The position numbers and the translations under genes were made by a program. A DNA stretch of 64,000 bases from Ihuprevotella massiliensis. GTDB taxonomy: Bacteria > Bacteroidota > Bacteroidia > Bacteroidales > Bacteroidaceae. Positions 19,501 to 28,000 of the stretch are shown here, piece after piece. The notes under the pieces are model-generated. The model was given only the letters and a program-made list of their open reading frames with translations, made no database searches and was not told the origin of the DNA. The stretch spans positions 2,168,127-2,232,126 of the forward strand of contig LT608321.1 of the NCBI GenBank assembly GCA_900095835.1, given 5' to 3'. Numbering within the stretch: position 1 is the stretch's first letter; each line of letters opens with the position of its first letter.

Positions 19501-20731
19501 AGAGCATGGCTTGAAATTCGCCTTTCTGTTCCGTCTGTCCGCCATCGAAGGCAAGGAAGTAGCAGATGGCTTGCACCATGCGTTCGAGCACGAGTCGCGA
19601 CTCCTTAGAACTGCAGTCCAAGAATCTGTTGGCGCGTCCAGCGTTGGCGCGCATATATCCTTCGAGGAAGTGAGCAAAGGCAGTGGGGAGGTTGCGATTT
19701 TTCCAAGAGTGTCCCTTGCGCGCGATGAAGTCGAGGAGCGAGTCGATGTGTCCTTCAAGCAAATCTTTGCGCAGGGAGAAAATCGTCATCATCAAGCCGA
19801 GTTTGTGCTGCAAGTCGTAGACATATCCCGTCTTGTCGAGCTTATACATCACCCCCTTGATGGTGTCTTCTGCTTGGTGGTCGTCGAGGAGTTGGAGCGC
19901 CTCAATTTGGAGTTCTGCCACTTCCACTTTGGTGGCAATCTCATCGCGTATGCGTTCGCTTTCTGTGGGGCTGAAAGCCTTGAGCCATTCCGCCTCTTCG
20001 AGCACGTGGAGGGCGATGCGGCGATAGAGTTTGAGGAGTTCCACCCCGTGTTTCGCCTTCAGGCGTCGTTCGCGTGCCAAGGGCGAGATGATCCATTGGT
20101 TGGCATAGGGCACTGCCAGCAGCGCTTTCACGGGCCAGAGTGGCGACTTCTTGCGGAGCAGTTTGCGCGTAGCTCCCCATGCTGGATGCGTGAGCATCAC
20201 GCGTTCGAGATATTGCTGTTGTGCCGGAGTGGCATCCCCCAGTTGGAGCAGTGTGGAGAGGGTGGCATTGCTCTGCGTGGTGGGCAGGTCGTCGTGGAGA
20301 AAGAGCAGTCTGTTTTCGTTGACTTTCTTCACGCGCACATCGATTTGTTGTCGTGGGCGCAGCGGTTCGGAGTTGGGCGGGCAGATGACGGTGATGGGCA
20401 CTTTCAGGTGGTCTTGCGCTTTATATCTCAGTCCAGAGTTGCCATCGCACTGCGCAGTCCCGATCACCACGAAGGGATAAGTCTGATTCGGTTCGTAGAA
20501 ATCACTTAAAATCTTCGCAAGGTTTTGCACCAAATACAAAGCTCCATCTTTCCCTTCTCGCACCAGACAGGGCAGCACCTTGCGTTGTCGCTGTTCGAGG
20601 TCGTTGCGTTGGAAGAAAAACATCTTAACTTTGTATTCTCTTCCTTCGTCTTGCACGATGAAATAACTGCCGTCGGTTTCGTCACTAATGCCACAAACGG
20701 GTAAATCGTAAAATTCGTTGGGTTTTATCAT
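16523..20731 (-). CDS. Large protein with AlbA_2 (Schlafen-type) domain
   Basis: The 1402-residue protein starts MIKPNEFYDLPVCGI; the upstream extension has no conserved look. The N-terminal part has an OB-like segment (about 125-165: VPITVICPP...IDVRVKKVNENRLLFLHDD). The middle carries S1/OB-like strands (about 620-740) and long helical stretches. An AlbA_2 domain at about 1005-1150 has GQRLEFKTS, GMLNAQGGTLLLGVNDAG and DNSYFVRQGSSSRYI. A low-complexity Ala/Asp/Ser linker and a C-terminal domain follow. AlbA_2/Schlafen domains occur in nucleic-acid-binding, regulatory and antiviral proteins. No signal peptide is seen, so it is probably cytoplasmic. The function is unknown. Confidence 0.75.
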   Translation of the reverse strand: MIKPNEFYDLPVCGISDETDGSYFIVQDEGREYKVKMFFFQRNDLEQRQRKVLPCLVREGKDGALYLVQNLAKILSDFYEPNQTYPFVVIGTAQCDGNSGLRYKAQDHLKVPITVICPPNSEPLRPRQQIDVRVKKVNENRLLFLHDDLPTTQSNATLSTLLQLGDATPAQQQYLERVMLTHPAWGATRKLLRKKSPLWPVKALLAVPYANQWIISPLARERRLKAKHGVELLKLYRRIALHVLEEAEWLKAFSPTESERIRDEIATKVEVAELQIEALQLLDDHQAEDTIKGVMYKLDKTGYVYDLQHKLGLMMTIFSLRKDLLEGHIDSLLDFIARKGHSWKNRNLPTAFAHFLEGYMRANAGRANRFLDCSSKESRLVLERMVQAICYFLAFDGGQTEQKGEFQAMLYYYLSLVAPQRTITDEDSSRHMARLLMDRAFWNLIKPEPFQSALVWSQDFRQFDILAHRMLEAQPAVATLIPHSYESELVRLSLSREGLQLVPTLTAEPVRNVLPEGLMDWHGLQLMLEEPSRYRIAAGASLSEWTTWWSDVERALFSPHQEVVVAPTPVVRKTIPDVGTTVKVRVQRRHPYEQTRFYCIIEDESYRGEGWIDTYVKGQDTGMFFYNPFFTLDSFNFEGRPLLFEVKVMGWANPEAEDDRLLFNAQPLILEKMHEWVQDFMEEDRLTNCHLYGYAGQLYRGVTEEGYVVLVNVPDDLECVPGDDVQVRLTHVDNVRSLRAEAVDFSAVPVNMKEVAENFLVDYANGEVYEEDATEVANSAEASDCDNAALDEEEVVMWNNNDIHLLLQILDHQAMLEEDHAKAYAFLSVAHIMARMLEHKESMQYFDTRRQFLRQIEHYGVNRQINLEEVERIVRNADTIIDRYPLLREQLTEMRLLSATGDEKQNDFLWQTMKDYPASHRLVQLARLILSFNLTSGFPLEGQQEEIRQQIKQLLHIEVDLPQSYTFGCEGQRLEFKTSTVYPPDNDMRPNLEEQTHNLMKVVCGMLNAQGGTLLLGVNDAGVACGLSEDLLYFKGDLDRLKRHVRDSIFRKFGVAINDRVRDEQLPAGKHVVLAFHIPASDEPVALDNSYFVRQGSSSRYIASAEMVRKLMAARDEKGTAADWNASASGLEEGTKAATLSANANAVGSAATAVHKDADAPANGTDLATATTHPDAQSDLSPASSSDTAAQNADDSAQQLDALTLLKQTHTSLIRSNVVNSWDENYGIDTVAYLRFYDQGEWCVMDQENWDEGWLTLAVHDREEKGSLLMVYEDGVVNRVPMELCLDKIRNKHFKRYNERTPLFFCPVAPGDALLMAYRDDHGNRFFRLDDIDRIPEGKMLSAGNKLVRPDFEQVVLCEVIPAGQFGGLEKFYNLKDTTLGHSLDVHYEKERNILSKLGIRY

Positions 20732-20936
20732 GGGGATTAAAGCATGGAGGGTGAATAAAAAAGAAGTGTAAAATGTGTCTGTCTGCTTACAAACAGCGCA
20801 CGGAGGGTGCCACGTTGGCGGAGGACAGCCCGATATTGGGCTTTCGCGTGAGCGCATGTGCGTGTACCCATGGCGAATTTAATGATTTATTTTGAGCTGT
20901 GGCAGCGAAAGGAGAAAAATCGCTGCGCAAGTGGGG

Positions 20937-21101
20937 CAAAAACGTTGGAGATTTTCAAAATTTCGTCGGAGTTTTTTCGGAAAACGATGGACTTTTTCAA
21001 AATTTCGTCGGAGTTTTTGCGGAAAACGATGGACTTTTTCAAAATTTCGTTGGAGATTTTTCGGCAAACGTTGGAGATTTTCCGAAAAACGATGGACTTA
21101 T
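20937..21101. repeat. 21-bp dispersed repeat family, copy 2
   Basis: About eight units alternate ACGTTGGAGATTTTC-like and ACGATGGACTTTTTC-like forms, separated by AAAATTTCG or GGAAA. Because the period is seven codons and stop codons are scarce, several frames stay open throughout. Confidence 0.85.
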
Positions 21102-21218
21102 CTTTTTCGTGCAGTGACGCCTGCGAGGTTGGTAGAGCTGGGGCGAAATCTAAAGAAAGAGAAAGACAAAACTCTGGGGCATGAAATAAAACAGTGGCTT
21201 CAAAATCCTCTCTCTCTC

Positions 21219-21249
21219 CTTGGTCTTGAAACAAAAAGATGTATCTTTG
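21219..21249 (+). promoter_or_regulatory. Promoter of the GH20 gene
   Basis: CTTG ending at 21222, a 19-nt spacer, then TATCTTTG at 21242-21249. The sequence around the -7 box is almost the same as at the tRNA-Ser promoter. Confidence 0.6.
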
Positions 21250-21365
21250 CATCAGGCTTCTCTGTGCTAAAGTTGTGGGACGACAACCACCGAACGAAGA
21301 CGCGCGCAACGAAGCCAACGAAGAGGATTTCCACCGATTTATCCCCCCTAAGCATCCATTCTTTT

Positions 21366-23420
21366 ATGTCCATGAAACACATTTTCTTCCTGTTTTTAGC
21401 CTTTTGTTGCTCTCTTTGCACTGCGTTTGCCGCTGAGCGTGAATGTGCCACTGCCGATACGCTAGAATTGATACCAGCCCCCATTTCCTATGTGAAGACC
21501 CGTGGAGCAATGAAGATGAGTGGACCCTTGCGACTGGTGATCAACGTGAAGGGGAAAGACCGCCAGTGGTTGTGCCAGCAGTGGACAGCGGCATTTTCTG
21601 CCTTGACCTTCGACAAAGGGGCAAAGCGCGTGTTGCGCATCCAGCTGACGAAGCCCAATCAGACTAAGAGCGAGGAGGGCTATCAGTTGCGCATCACGCC
21701 TCGCGCCATCCACATCGAAGCCACCACGATGACGGGCGTGTTTTATGCCCTCCAAACCTTGCGCCAACTCGAAGCGCAGGGCAGTGTGGCGTGCTGTGAA
21801 ATAAAGGACGCTCCCCAATATCCCTACCGAGGACTCATGCTCGACTGCTCGCGCCATTTTTGGACCAAGGAGTTTATCTTAAAGCAGTTGGACGCGATGG
21901 CTTATCTCAAGATGAATCGTCTGCATTTGCATCTCACCGATGATGCTGGATGGCGCATGGAAATCAAGCAATATCCTGCACTGACCGAAAAGACGGCTTG
22001 GCGTGTGGGGGCAAACTGGGCTGAATGGCGCGAACAAGGACAACGCTATGCGCACAAAGACGACAAGGGGGCTTCGGGGGGCTACTACACGCAGCAGGAT
22101 TTGCGAGAAATCGTGGCTTATGCGGCGGCACGTCATATCACGGTGGTGCCCGAAATCGAGATGCCCGGACACAGTGCCGAGGTGCTGTATGCCTATCCCG
22201 AACTGCAGTGTGCGCAGGCGCAGGAGCGGAACAGCGACTTGTGTGTGGGCAATGAGCAGACCTTTGTTTTTCTCGAAAACGTGTTGCGCGAGGTGATGCA
22301 GGTGTTTCCCTCGCGCTACATTCACATCGGAGGCGACGAAGCCTCGCGCCAAGCGTGGAGCACCTGTCCGCGCTGTCAGCAGCGCATGCAGGCGGAGGGC
22401 TTGAACTCAGTGGCAGAACTGCAGGCTTATCTCACGCAGCGCATGGCGCGTTTTCTCCACAGCCAGGGCAGAACCTTGCTAGGATGGGATGAAATCTTGG
22501 AGGGGCAGTTGCCGCCCAATGCCGTGGTGATGTCGTGGCGCGGCGAAGAAGGGGGCATCGCTGCTGCGAAAGCGGGGCACGATGTCATCATGACCCCTGG
22601 TCGCTATTGTTATTTGGATCGCTATCAAGACTATCCCCCTTCGCAGCCCAAGGCTTTCGGCAGTTATATGTCGCTGGAGCAGTGCTATGACTACGCTCCA
22701 GCAGGGCAGTTGCCCGACAGCATCGCCCGTCATATCTTAGGTTTGCAGGGCAATCTGTGGACAGAACAAGTGCCCACCATGGCGCAGTGCGAATACATGC
22801 TCTATCCGCGTCTGCTGGCAATAGCCGAAAATGGCTGGAGCCGCGCCAAGACCGACTATGCCGACTTCCACCGCAGAGCTTTGCACCTGCAAGATGTGCT
22901 CGTGAGTCGGGGTTATCATCCCTTCGACCTGCGCAAGGAGGTGGGCGAGCGTGCCGAGAAGAAAGCCCCGATGGCGCATTTGGCAGTGGGCAAGAGGGTA
23001 GTGTATCATGCGCCCTACGCAGCCAACTATCCTGCTTCGGGCGATGGCGCTTTGGTAGATGGCAAGAGTGGCGGATGGGATTTCCAAGATGGGGCATGGC
23101 AAGGCTTCATCGGGGCAGACCGCCTGGACGTGACCATTGATTTGGGAGCAGTGACTCCGTTGAGACTCATCAAAGCGGCGTTCTTCCAGTCGGTCAGTGC
23201 CGAGATTTACGCGCCTGCCGAGGTGGTGATTCAGGTGTCGGACGATGGGGTGCACTTCGAACAGCTCGACCAGCAGCACAATGTGGTGGACCTTGCTACG
23301 GATTTTAAGGTGCAGACGCTGGAGTGGCGCGGAGAGCGCAAGACGCGTTTCATCCGTTATCAGGCGAAGGCTGGCGCGCAAGGTGGCTGGATCTTCACCG
23401 ATGAGATTTGTGTGGAGTGA
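21366..23420 (+). CDS. Beta-N-acetylhexosaminidase, GH20
   Basis: The enzyme removes terminal N-acetylglucosamine or N-acetylgalactosamine from glycans. The 684-residue product has a signal peptide (MKHIFFLFLAFCCSLCTAFA) with possible starts at 21366 or 21372. A GH20 N-terminal domain lies at about 35-150. The barrel has YRGLMLDCSRHF, HLHLTDDAGWR, PEIEMPGHS and the catalytic pair in HIGGDE (Asp324, Glu325). A C-terminal jelly-roll-like domain (about 560-684) resembles F5/8 type C or CBM32. It probably acts in the periplasm or at the surface. The SusC/SusD pair downstream on the same strand suggests a shared amino-sugar substrate. Confidence 0.93.
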   Translation: MSMKHIFFLFLAFCCSLCTAFAAERECATADTLELIPAPISYVKTRGAMKMSGPLRLVINVKGKDRQWLCQQWTAAFSALTFDKGAKRVLRIQLTKPNQTKSEEGYQLRITPRAIHIEATTMTGVFYALQTLRQLEAQGSVACCEIKDAPQYPYRGLMLDCSRHFWTKEFILKQLDAMAYLKMNRLHLHLTDDAGWRMEIKQYPALTEKTAWRVGANWAEWREQGQRYAHKDDKGASGGYYTQQDLREIVAYAAARHITVVPEIEMPGHSAEVLYAYPELQCAQAQERNSDLCVGNEQTFVFLENVLREVMQVFPSRYIHIGGDEASRQAWSTCPRCQQRMQAEGLNSVAELQAYLTQRMARFLHSQGRTLLGWDEILEGQLPPNAVVMSWRGEEGGIAAAKAGHDVIMTPGRYCYLDRYQDYPPSQPKAFGSYMSLEQCYDYAPAGQLPDSIARHILGLQGNLWTEQVPTMAQCEYMLYPRLLAIAENGWSRAKTDYADFHRRALHLQDVLVSRGYHPFDLRKEVGERAEKKAPMAHLAVGKRVVYHAPYAANYPASGDGALVDGKSGGWDFQDGAWQGFIGADRLDVTIDLGAVTPLRLIKAAFFQSVSAEIYAPAEVVIQVSDDGVHFEQLDQQHNVVDLATDFKVQTLEWRGERKTRFIRYQAKAGAQGGWIFTDEICVE

Positions 23421-24284
23421 CGCAACGACTGCCGTTGTGTGACGAATTTATGGACAAACCCACGTGTTGCAGAGCGATTTTGCAAAGGGCACGGGAGGTT
23501 TGTCCTTTTTTTTCATCATATAGTGTCCTAAAACACTCATTTTTTGTTTGAATAAACTGTAAAGGAGTGGATAAAAGTTGGAAAAATGGCACGGAAACCT
23601 TGAAAAGGTAAGCTAGAGATGGGAGAAATGGTGCAAAAGGTGAACTAAGTGTCACGGAGTGTTGCGGGAATACCCCCCATTTTGTAATGTCTAGAGCAAC
23701 AAAATGCCGTTTTTTAAGTTAAAAAGACGATAGTTGTGGTCAAGATGCTATTTTTTTTAGCTGAAGTGTTGGAATTCTCCATTACATTTTCTACATTTGC
23801 AAATATGACCCTCCTGAAGTTGTCAATTTGATAGGGAACGGTGTCGGAATATGTTACGAATTTCTATTTTATACGTCGCAAAACGACTTTCGGAAGATAG
23901 AAGCTCCATTTTCCACACTCCCACCATTCGGAAACGATTTCCTACGATGGGTGAATGATTTCCCTCGATGCGATAGACCACTCATATTATATTGTGACAG
24001 TTTCGGCAGAACACGATGACTCCTCCCTCTCCTGAAGCGAAAAAGGGCAGTGAGTGAGCGTCCTCCATAGATTAACTGCGCATCTACGATAGAACAAAAA
24101 GGCAGGGTGGTGCCAAGACAGGGCTGGCATAGCGCAATGTCCCCCTTCGCACCTCGAGCCGCTATGCAGAACCAACCGCATCGCTCTTTCCCCGACATCG
24201 TAAGCGCCGCCATCAGCTGCAAAGACAGCGCAGGCGCAACAATTCTCGACAATAAGATAAGTATAATAGATAAACCGAACAAAC
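23421..24284. other. Gene-free region upstream of susC
   Basis: These 864 bp hold no supported gene. The only clear signal is the promoter near 23.78 kb, which would leave a leader of about 480 nt for susC. No hairpin with a T tract is obvious after the hexosaminidase. Confidence 0.5.
23769..23799 (+). promoter_or_regulatory. Candidate promoter of the susCD pair
   Basis: TTG at 23769-23771, 20 nt, then TACATTTG at 23792-23799. The long leader to the start at 24285 lowers confidence. Confidence 0.45.
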
Positions 24285-27200
24285 ATGAACAAGAAGTTAG
24301 CACTCCTCAGTCTCAGTCTGCTCATGGCCGGCGGTGCTGTCGCTCAAAACACTGCGACAGGACAAATGATCGGTCACGTGTCTGACCCCGATGGGCAGCC
24401 TGTGGCACGCGCCGCTGTGAAAGTGGGCGAACGTGTAGTTGCCGTGACCGACAAGAACGGTAATTTCACCCTTACCAAGTTGCCTGCTGGTACTCGATCT
24501 GTCACCATCAGCTTCATCGGCATGAAGAGTATTAAAACCACTGTGTCCAGCACGATGAACGTGACCATGGAGTGGGACAATGCTAACCTCGATGAGGTGA
24601 TGGTGGTGGCTTATGGTACTGCCAAGAAGTCCAGCTTCACCGGTTCGGCTGCAACCATCAAGGCAGAAGACATCAACAAGCTCCAAGTGGCTAACCCCGT
24701 GGAAGGCTTGAAGGGTCGTGTGGCTGGTGTGCAAATCTATAGCAACTCTGGTCGTCCTGATGGTGGCACTCCCACCATCCGCATCCGTGGTATCTCCTCC
24801 ATCAACGCGGGCAACGCTCCGCTCATCATCGTGGACGGTGCGCCCTATGGTGGCGATTTGGCATCGATCAACCAACAAGACATCGAGAGCTTCTCTGTGC
24901 TCAAGGATGCGGCTTCGGCTGCCCTCTATGGTGCTCGTGGTGCCAACGGTGTGATCATCATCACCACCAAGCGCACACGCAGTAATCACGGTGCACGTGT
25001 GACCTTCGATAGCAAGTGGGGCGTGAACCAAGTGGCACAACAACGCTACGAAACCGTGCGCGACGTGGCTGGCTACTACGAGGCTTATCACCAAGCCCTC
25101 CGCAACGAGAGCCTATATGAAAACCTCAACCCGGCTGGCGGCTACAAGCTCGGCAACGAAGCGGATGCTTACAAGTTTGCCAATGAAAACCTAAATGAAC
25201 GTTTGGGCTACATGGTCTACACCTTGCCCGAGGGTCAAAATCTCATCCTCGAGAATGGCAAGCTCAACCCTGCTGCCAAACTCGGTAGCGTGGTGAAAGG
25301 TAAGGATGCTTCTGGCAATGCCACTGACTACACCCTCCTGCCCGACGACTGGTATGACTTGGCTTACAGTCCCTCTTTGCGCCAAGAGTATAGCCTCAAT
25401 GTGGCAAAGGGCAACGACAATAGCAACATCTATTTCTCAATGGGTTACCTGGACAACAAGGGTATCCTCCAAAACACCGACTTCAAGCGCTTAACTGCTC
25501 GCTTGAAAGCCGACTGGGCTGCCAAGGATTGGCTCAACTTCAACACCAACATCAGTTATACCAATTCTAGAACGCACGATGTGGGTGGTGAAGGCGACTC
25601 TCATAGCTCTGGTTCTGTCTTCGCTTTGGTCAATGGCATTGCTCCCATCTATCCTGCTTATCTCCGCGATGGCAAGGGCAACATCATGGTGGACAACATG
25701 GGCTTCACCCGCTACGACTATGGTAAGAAGGGCTATCTCCCCATGAACCGTCCTTTCTTGAGCTACTCAAATCCCCTCTCGGACAACGCACTCAACTATA
25801 GCGGTGAGCAAGTGCACACCCTCCACGCCAATGTAGGTGCTGATGTAGAACTCGGCAAGGGCTTCAAATTTGTCACCAACAACACCCTCTATGTCATCGC
25901 TGCTCGTGGCGAAAGCCTAGCCAATCCCTACTACGGTCAGAGCGCAGAGTCTAGCAAGGGTCAAGTGGCTGTAGGTAGCGACCTCAATGTACGTCACAAC
26001 TTCCAACAGCTCCTCAACTACTCTCGCACCTTTGGTGGCGTGCACAACGTGGAAGCCCTCGTGGGTCACGAATACTATCGTTTTAATAGTTACGCTTTGT
26101 CGGGCTCGCGTAATAACCTTGTGGACAACAAGAACCACGAACTCGGTGGTGGTCTTGAAAATGGTACGCCCTCTTCAAAAGCTGGTCTCTACAACACCGA
26201 AGGATGGTTTGCACGTGCCAACTATAGCCTCTTCGAACGCTACTTTGCTTCAGCTTCGTTCCGTCGCGATGCTTCTTCTCGCTTCCATCCCAATCACCGC
26301 TGGGGCAACTTCTGGAGCCTCTCTGGTGCGTGGATCCTCTCTAAGGAAGCCTTCTTCAAGGCGAAGTGGGTGGACGAACTCAAGCTCAAGGCGTCTTATG
26401 GTGAACAAGGTAATGATGGTATCAGCGATTACCTCTACACCACGACTTATACCTTCAAGAACAGCAACGGTAGCTTGGCACTTGTGCCACGCCTGTTGGG
26501 TAATGAGAACATTTCTTGGGAGAAAAACGGTAACTTCAACGTGGGTGTTGAATTCTCTTTCTTCAAGGGTCGCTTGAGCGGTCAGGTGGAAGTGTTCAAC
26601 CGCAGCACTCACGACATGCTCTCTAGCTACAGCTTGCCACGCTCTTATGGCTTCACCAGCTATTATACCAACATCGGCAACATGAGCAACCGCGGTGTGG
26701 AAGTGGAACTCAATGCTGACCTCGTGCGCAACAGCAAGTTCACTTGGAGCGTTGGTGTCAACTTCACCCACTATAAGAACCAAATCACCTCTATCCCCGA
26801 CCAAAAGAAGCTCAAAGAATATGAAGGTCACAAAGGATATGAGAGCGGCGACTACTTCTACGGCGAAGGATTGCCCATGTGGACACGCTTCTTGTATCGC
26901 TCTGCCGGTGTAGACGAAAAGACCGGTGAGATGACTTACTACGCTTGGGCACCTCGCTACGACCTCTCTAAGCCTAAGAAGGTAACCGATGCCAACGGCA
27001 ATGAGGTGCAACAGGTAGACCGCTGGGGAGAACCTGTGTATGAAATCCTCAAAAAGAAGGTAACCGATGCCAACGGCAAGACAGAAGAAGTGCCCGTGGC
27101 TATGGACCGTCTCACCAAGACTACGGTAGCTTCTGAAGCTAGCTACTTCCTCGGCAAGAATCCTCACCCCGATCTCTATGGTGGTTTCAACACTCGCCTT

Positions 27201-27677
27201 GCTTATGCTGGTTTTGACCTCGGTCTCGACTTCAGCTTCCAACTCGGTGGCTATATCCTCGACAAGGACTATGCTAACTTGATGGATGGTCTCTCTGGAG
27301 AATTCGGTGGATCGGCAGTGCACAAAGACGCGCTGACCCAGTCTTGGACACCTACCAATCGCCATGCGAAATATCCTCGCTTGCAGGCTGGAACGGCTTT
27401 GAGCACCAATAGCTCAGCTGATGTTGATACTTACTATGTGAGTGCTTCGTTCTTGAACTTGAACAACGTGAACTTCGGTTACACTGTGCCTAAGGAGTTC
27501 TTGTATCGTTATACCAAGGGACAAGTGAAAAATCTCCGTCTCTACGTTTCTGCAGACAATGTTTACTACTGGTCAGCACGTAAGGGTCTCGACCCACGTC
27601 AGTCGGTGTCTAGCTCTAAGCAAGTGCAATACTCTCCCGTACGCACCATCTCTGGTGGTCTTACACTTACGTTCTAG
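24285..27677 (+). CDS. SusC/RagA family TonB-linked outer-membrane protein
   Basis: The 1130-residue barrel imports oligosaccharides or peptides across the outer membrane together with its SusD partner. It has a signal peptide (MNKKLALLSLSLLMAGGAVAQ). A carboxypeptidase-regulatory-like domain covers about 25-105. The SusC plug follows with VEGLKGRVAGVQI, TIRIRGISSIN, PLIIVDGAPY and VLKDAASAALYGARGANGVIIITTK, then a C-terminal barrel ending LTLTF. Within the barrel, the segment KKVTDANG is duplicated at residues about 898 and 924. The SusD gene follows after a 323-bp heptamer repeat element. Confidence 0.95.
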   Translation: MNKKLALLSLSLLMAGGAVAQNTATGQMIGHVSDPDGQPVARAAVKVGERVVAVTDKNGNFTLTKLPAGTRSVTISFIGMKSIKTTVSSTMNVTMEWDNANLDEVMVVAYGTAKKSSFTGSAATIKAEDINKLQVANPVEGLKGRVAGVQIYSNSGRPDGGTPTIRIRGISSINAGNAPLIIVDGAPYGGDLASINQQDIESFSVLKDAASAALYGARGANGVIIITTKRTRSNHGARVTFDSKWGVNQVAQQRYETVRDVAGYYEAYHQALRNESLYENLNPAGGYKLGNEADAYKFANENLNERLGYMVYTLPEGQNLILENGKLNPAAKLGSVVKGKDASGNATDYTLLPDDWYDLAYSPSLRQEYSLNVAKGNDNSNIYFSMGYLDNKGILQNTDFKRLTARLKADWAAKDWLNFNTNISYTNSRTHDVGGEGDSHSSGSVFALVNGIAPIYPAYLRDGKGNIMVDNMGFTRYDYGKKGYLPMNRPFLSYSNPLSDNALNYSGEQVHTLHANVGADVELGKGFKFVTNNTLYVIAARGESLANPYYGQSAESSKGQVAVGSDLNVRHNFQQLLNYSRTFGGVHNVEALVGHEYYRFNSYALSGSRNNLVDNKNHELGGGLENGTPSSKAGLYNTEGWFARANYSLFERYFASASFRRDASSRFHPNHRWGNFWSLSGAWILSKEAFFKAKWVDELKLKASYGEQGNDGISDYLYTTTYTFKNSNGSLALVPRLLGNENISWEKNGNFNVGVEFSFFKGRLSGQVEVFNRSTHDMLSSYSLPRSYGFTSYYTNIGNMSNRGVEVELNADLVRNSKFTWSVGVNFTHYKNQITSIPDQKKLKEYEGHKGYESGDYFYGEGLPMWTRFLYRSAGVDEKTGEMTYYAWAPRYDLSKPKKVTDANGNEVQQVDRWGEPVYEILKKKVTDANGKTEEVPVAMDRLTKTTVASEASYFLGKNPHPDLYGGFNTRLAYAGFDLGLDFSFQLGGYILDKDYANLMDGLSGEFGGSAVHKDALTQSWTPTNRHAKYPRLQAGTALSTNSSADVDTYYVSASFLNLNNVNFGYTVPKEFLYRYTKGQVKNLRLYVSADNVYYWSARKGLDPRQSVSSSKQVQYSPVRTISGGLTLTF

Positions 27678-28000
27678 TATCAATTAGACATATTAGACGT
27701 TAGATGTTAGACATTAGACGTTAGACATTAGACATTAGATATTAGACGTTATATGTTCTACAATTCTAGTTTGATGTTTAATATAAGATGTCTGAGACAC
27801 AGCGTTTGATGTTTAAAGTCATAGATTAAAAACACCAGATACTAGACCCTTGCCGCAAGGCTCTAACGTCTAAATTCTAACGTCTAACGTCTAACGTCTA
27901 GCATCTAACGTCTAAATTCTAGATAATAGACCCTTGCCGCATGGCTCTAACGTCTAACGTCTAGCGTCTAACGTCTAACTTATAATAAAGCATTTCCACA
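27678..28000. repeat. TTAGACG heptamer repeat element, locus 3
   Basis: Direct TTAGACG/TTAGACA heptamers at 27684-27750 face CGTCTAA/CTAACGT heptamers at 27865-27982. The centre has two copies of CCTTGCCGCA(A/T)GGCTCTAACGTCTAA. It sits between susC and susD, where it could form a long fold and reduce read-through into susD. Confidence 0.85.

Larger units (their letters stand above)
20732..21365. other. Intergenic region with repeat copy and GH20 promoter
   Basis: This 634-bp gap between divergent genes holds the second 21-bp repeat array (20937-21101) and the hexosaminidase promoter. No further gene is supported. One forward frame runs open through the array into the hexosaminidase, but the promoter lies downstream of that extension. 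Confidence 0.6.

Noticed and set aside
20892-21365. N-terminal extension of the hexosaminidase through the 21-bp repeats
   Set aside because: The frame is open only because of the repeat period. A promoter at 21219-21249 and a signal peptide at 21366 place the start downstream.
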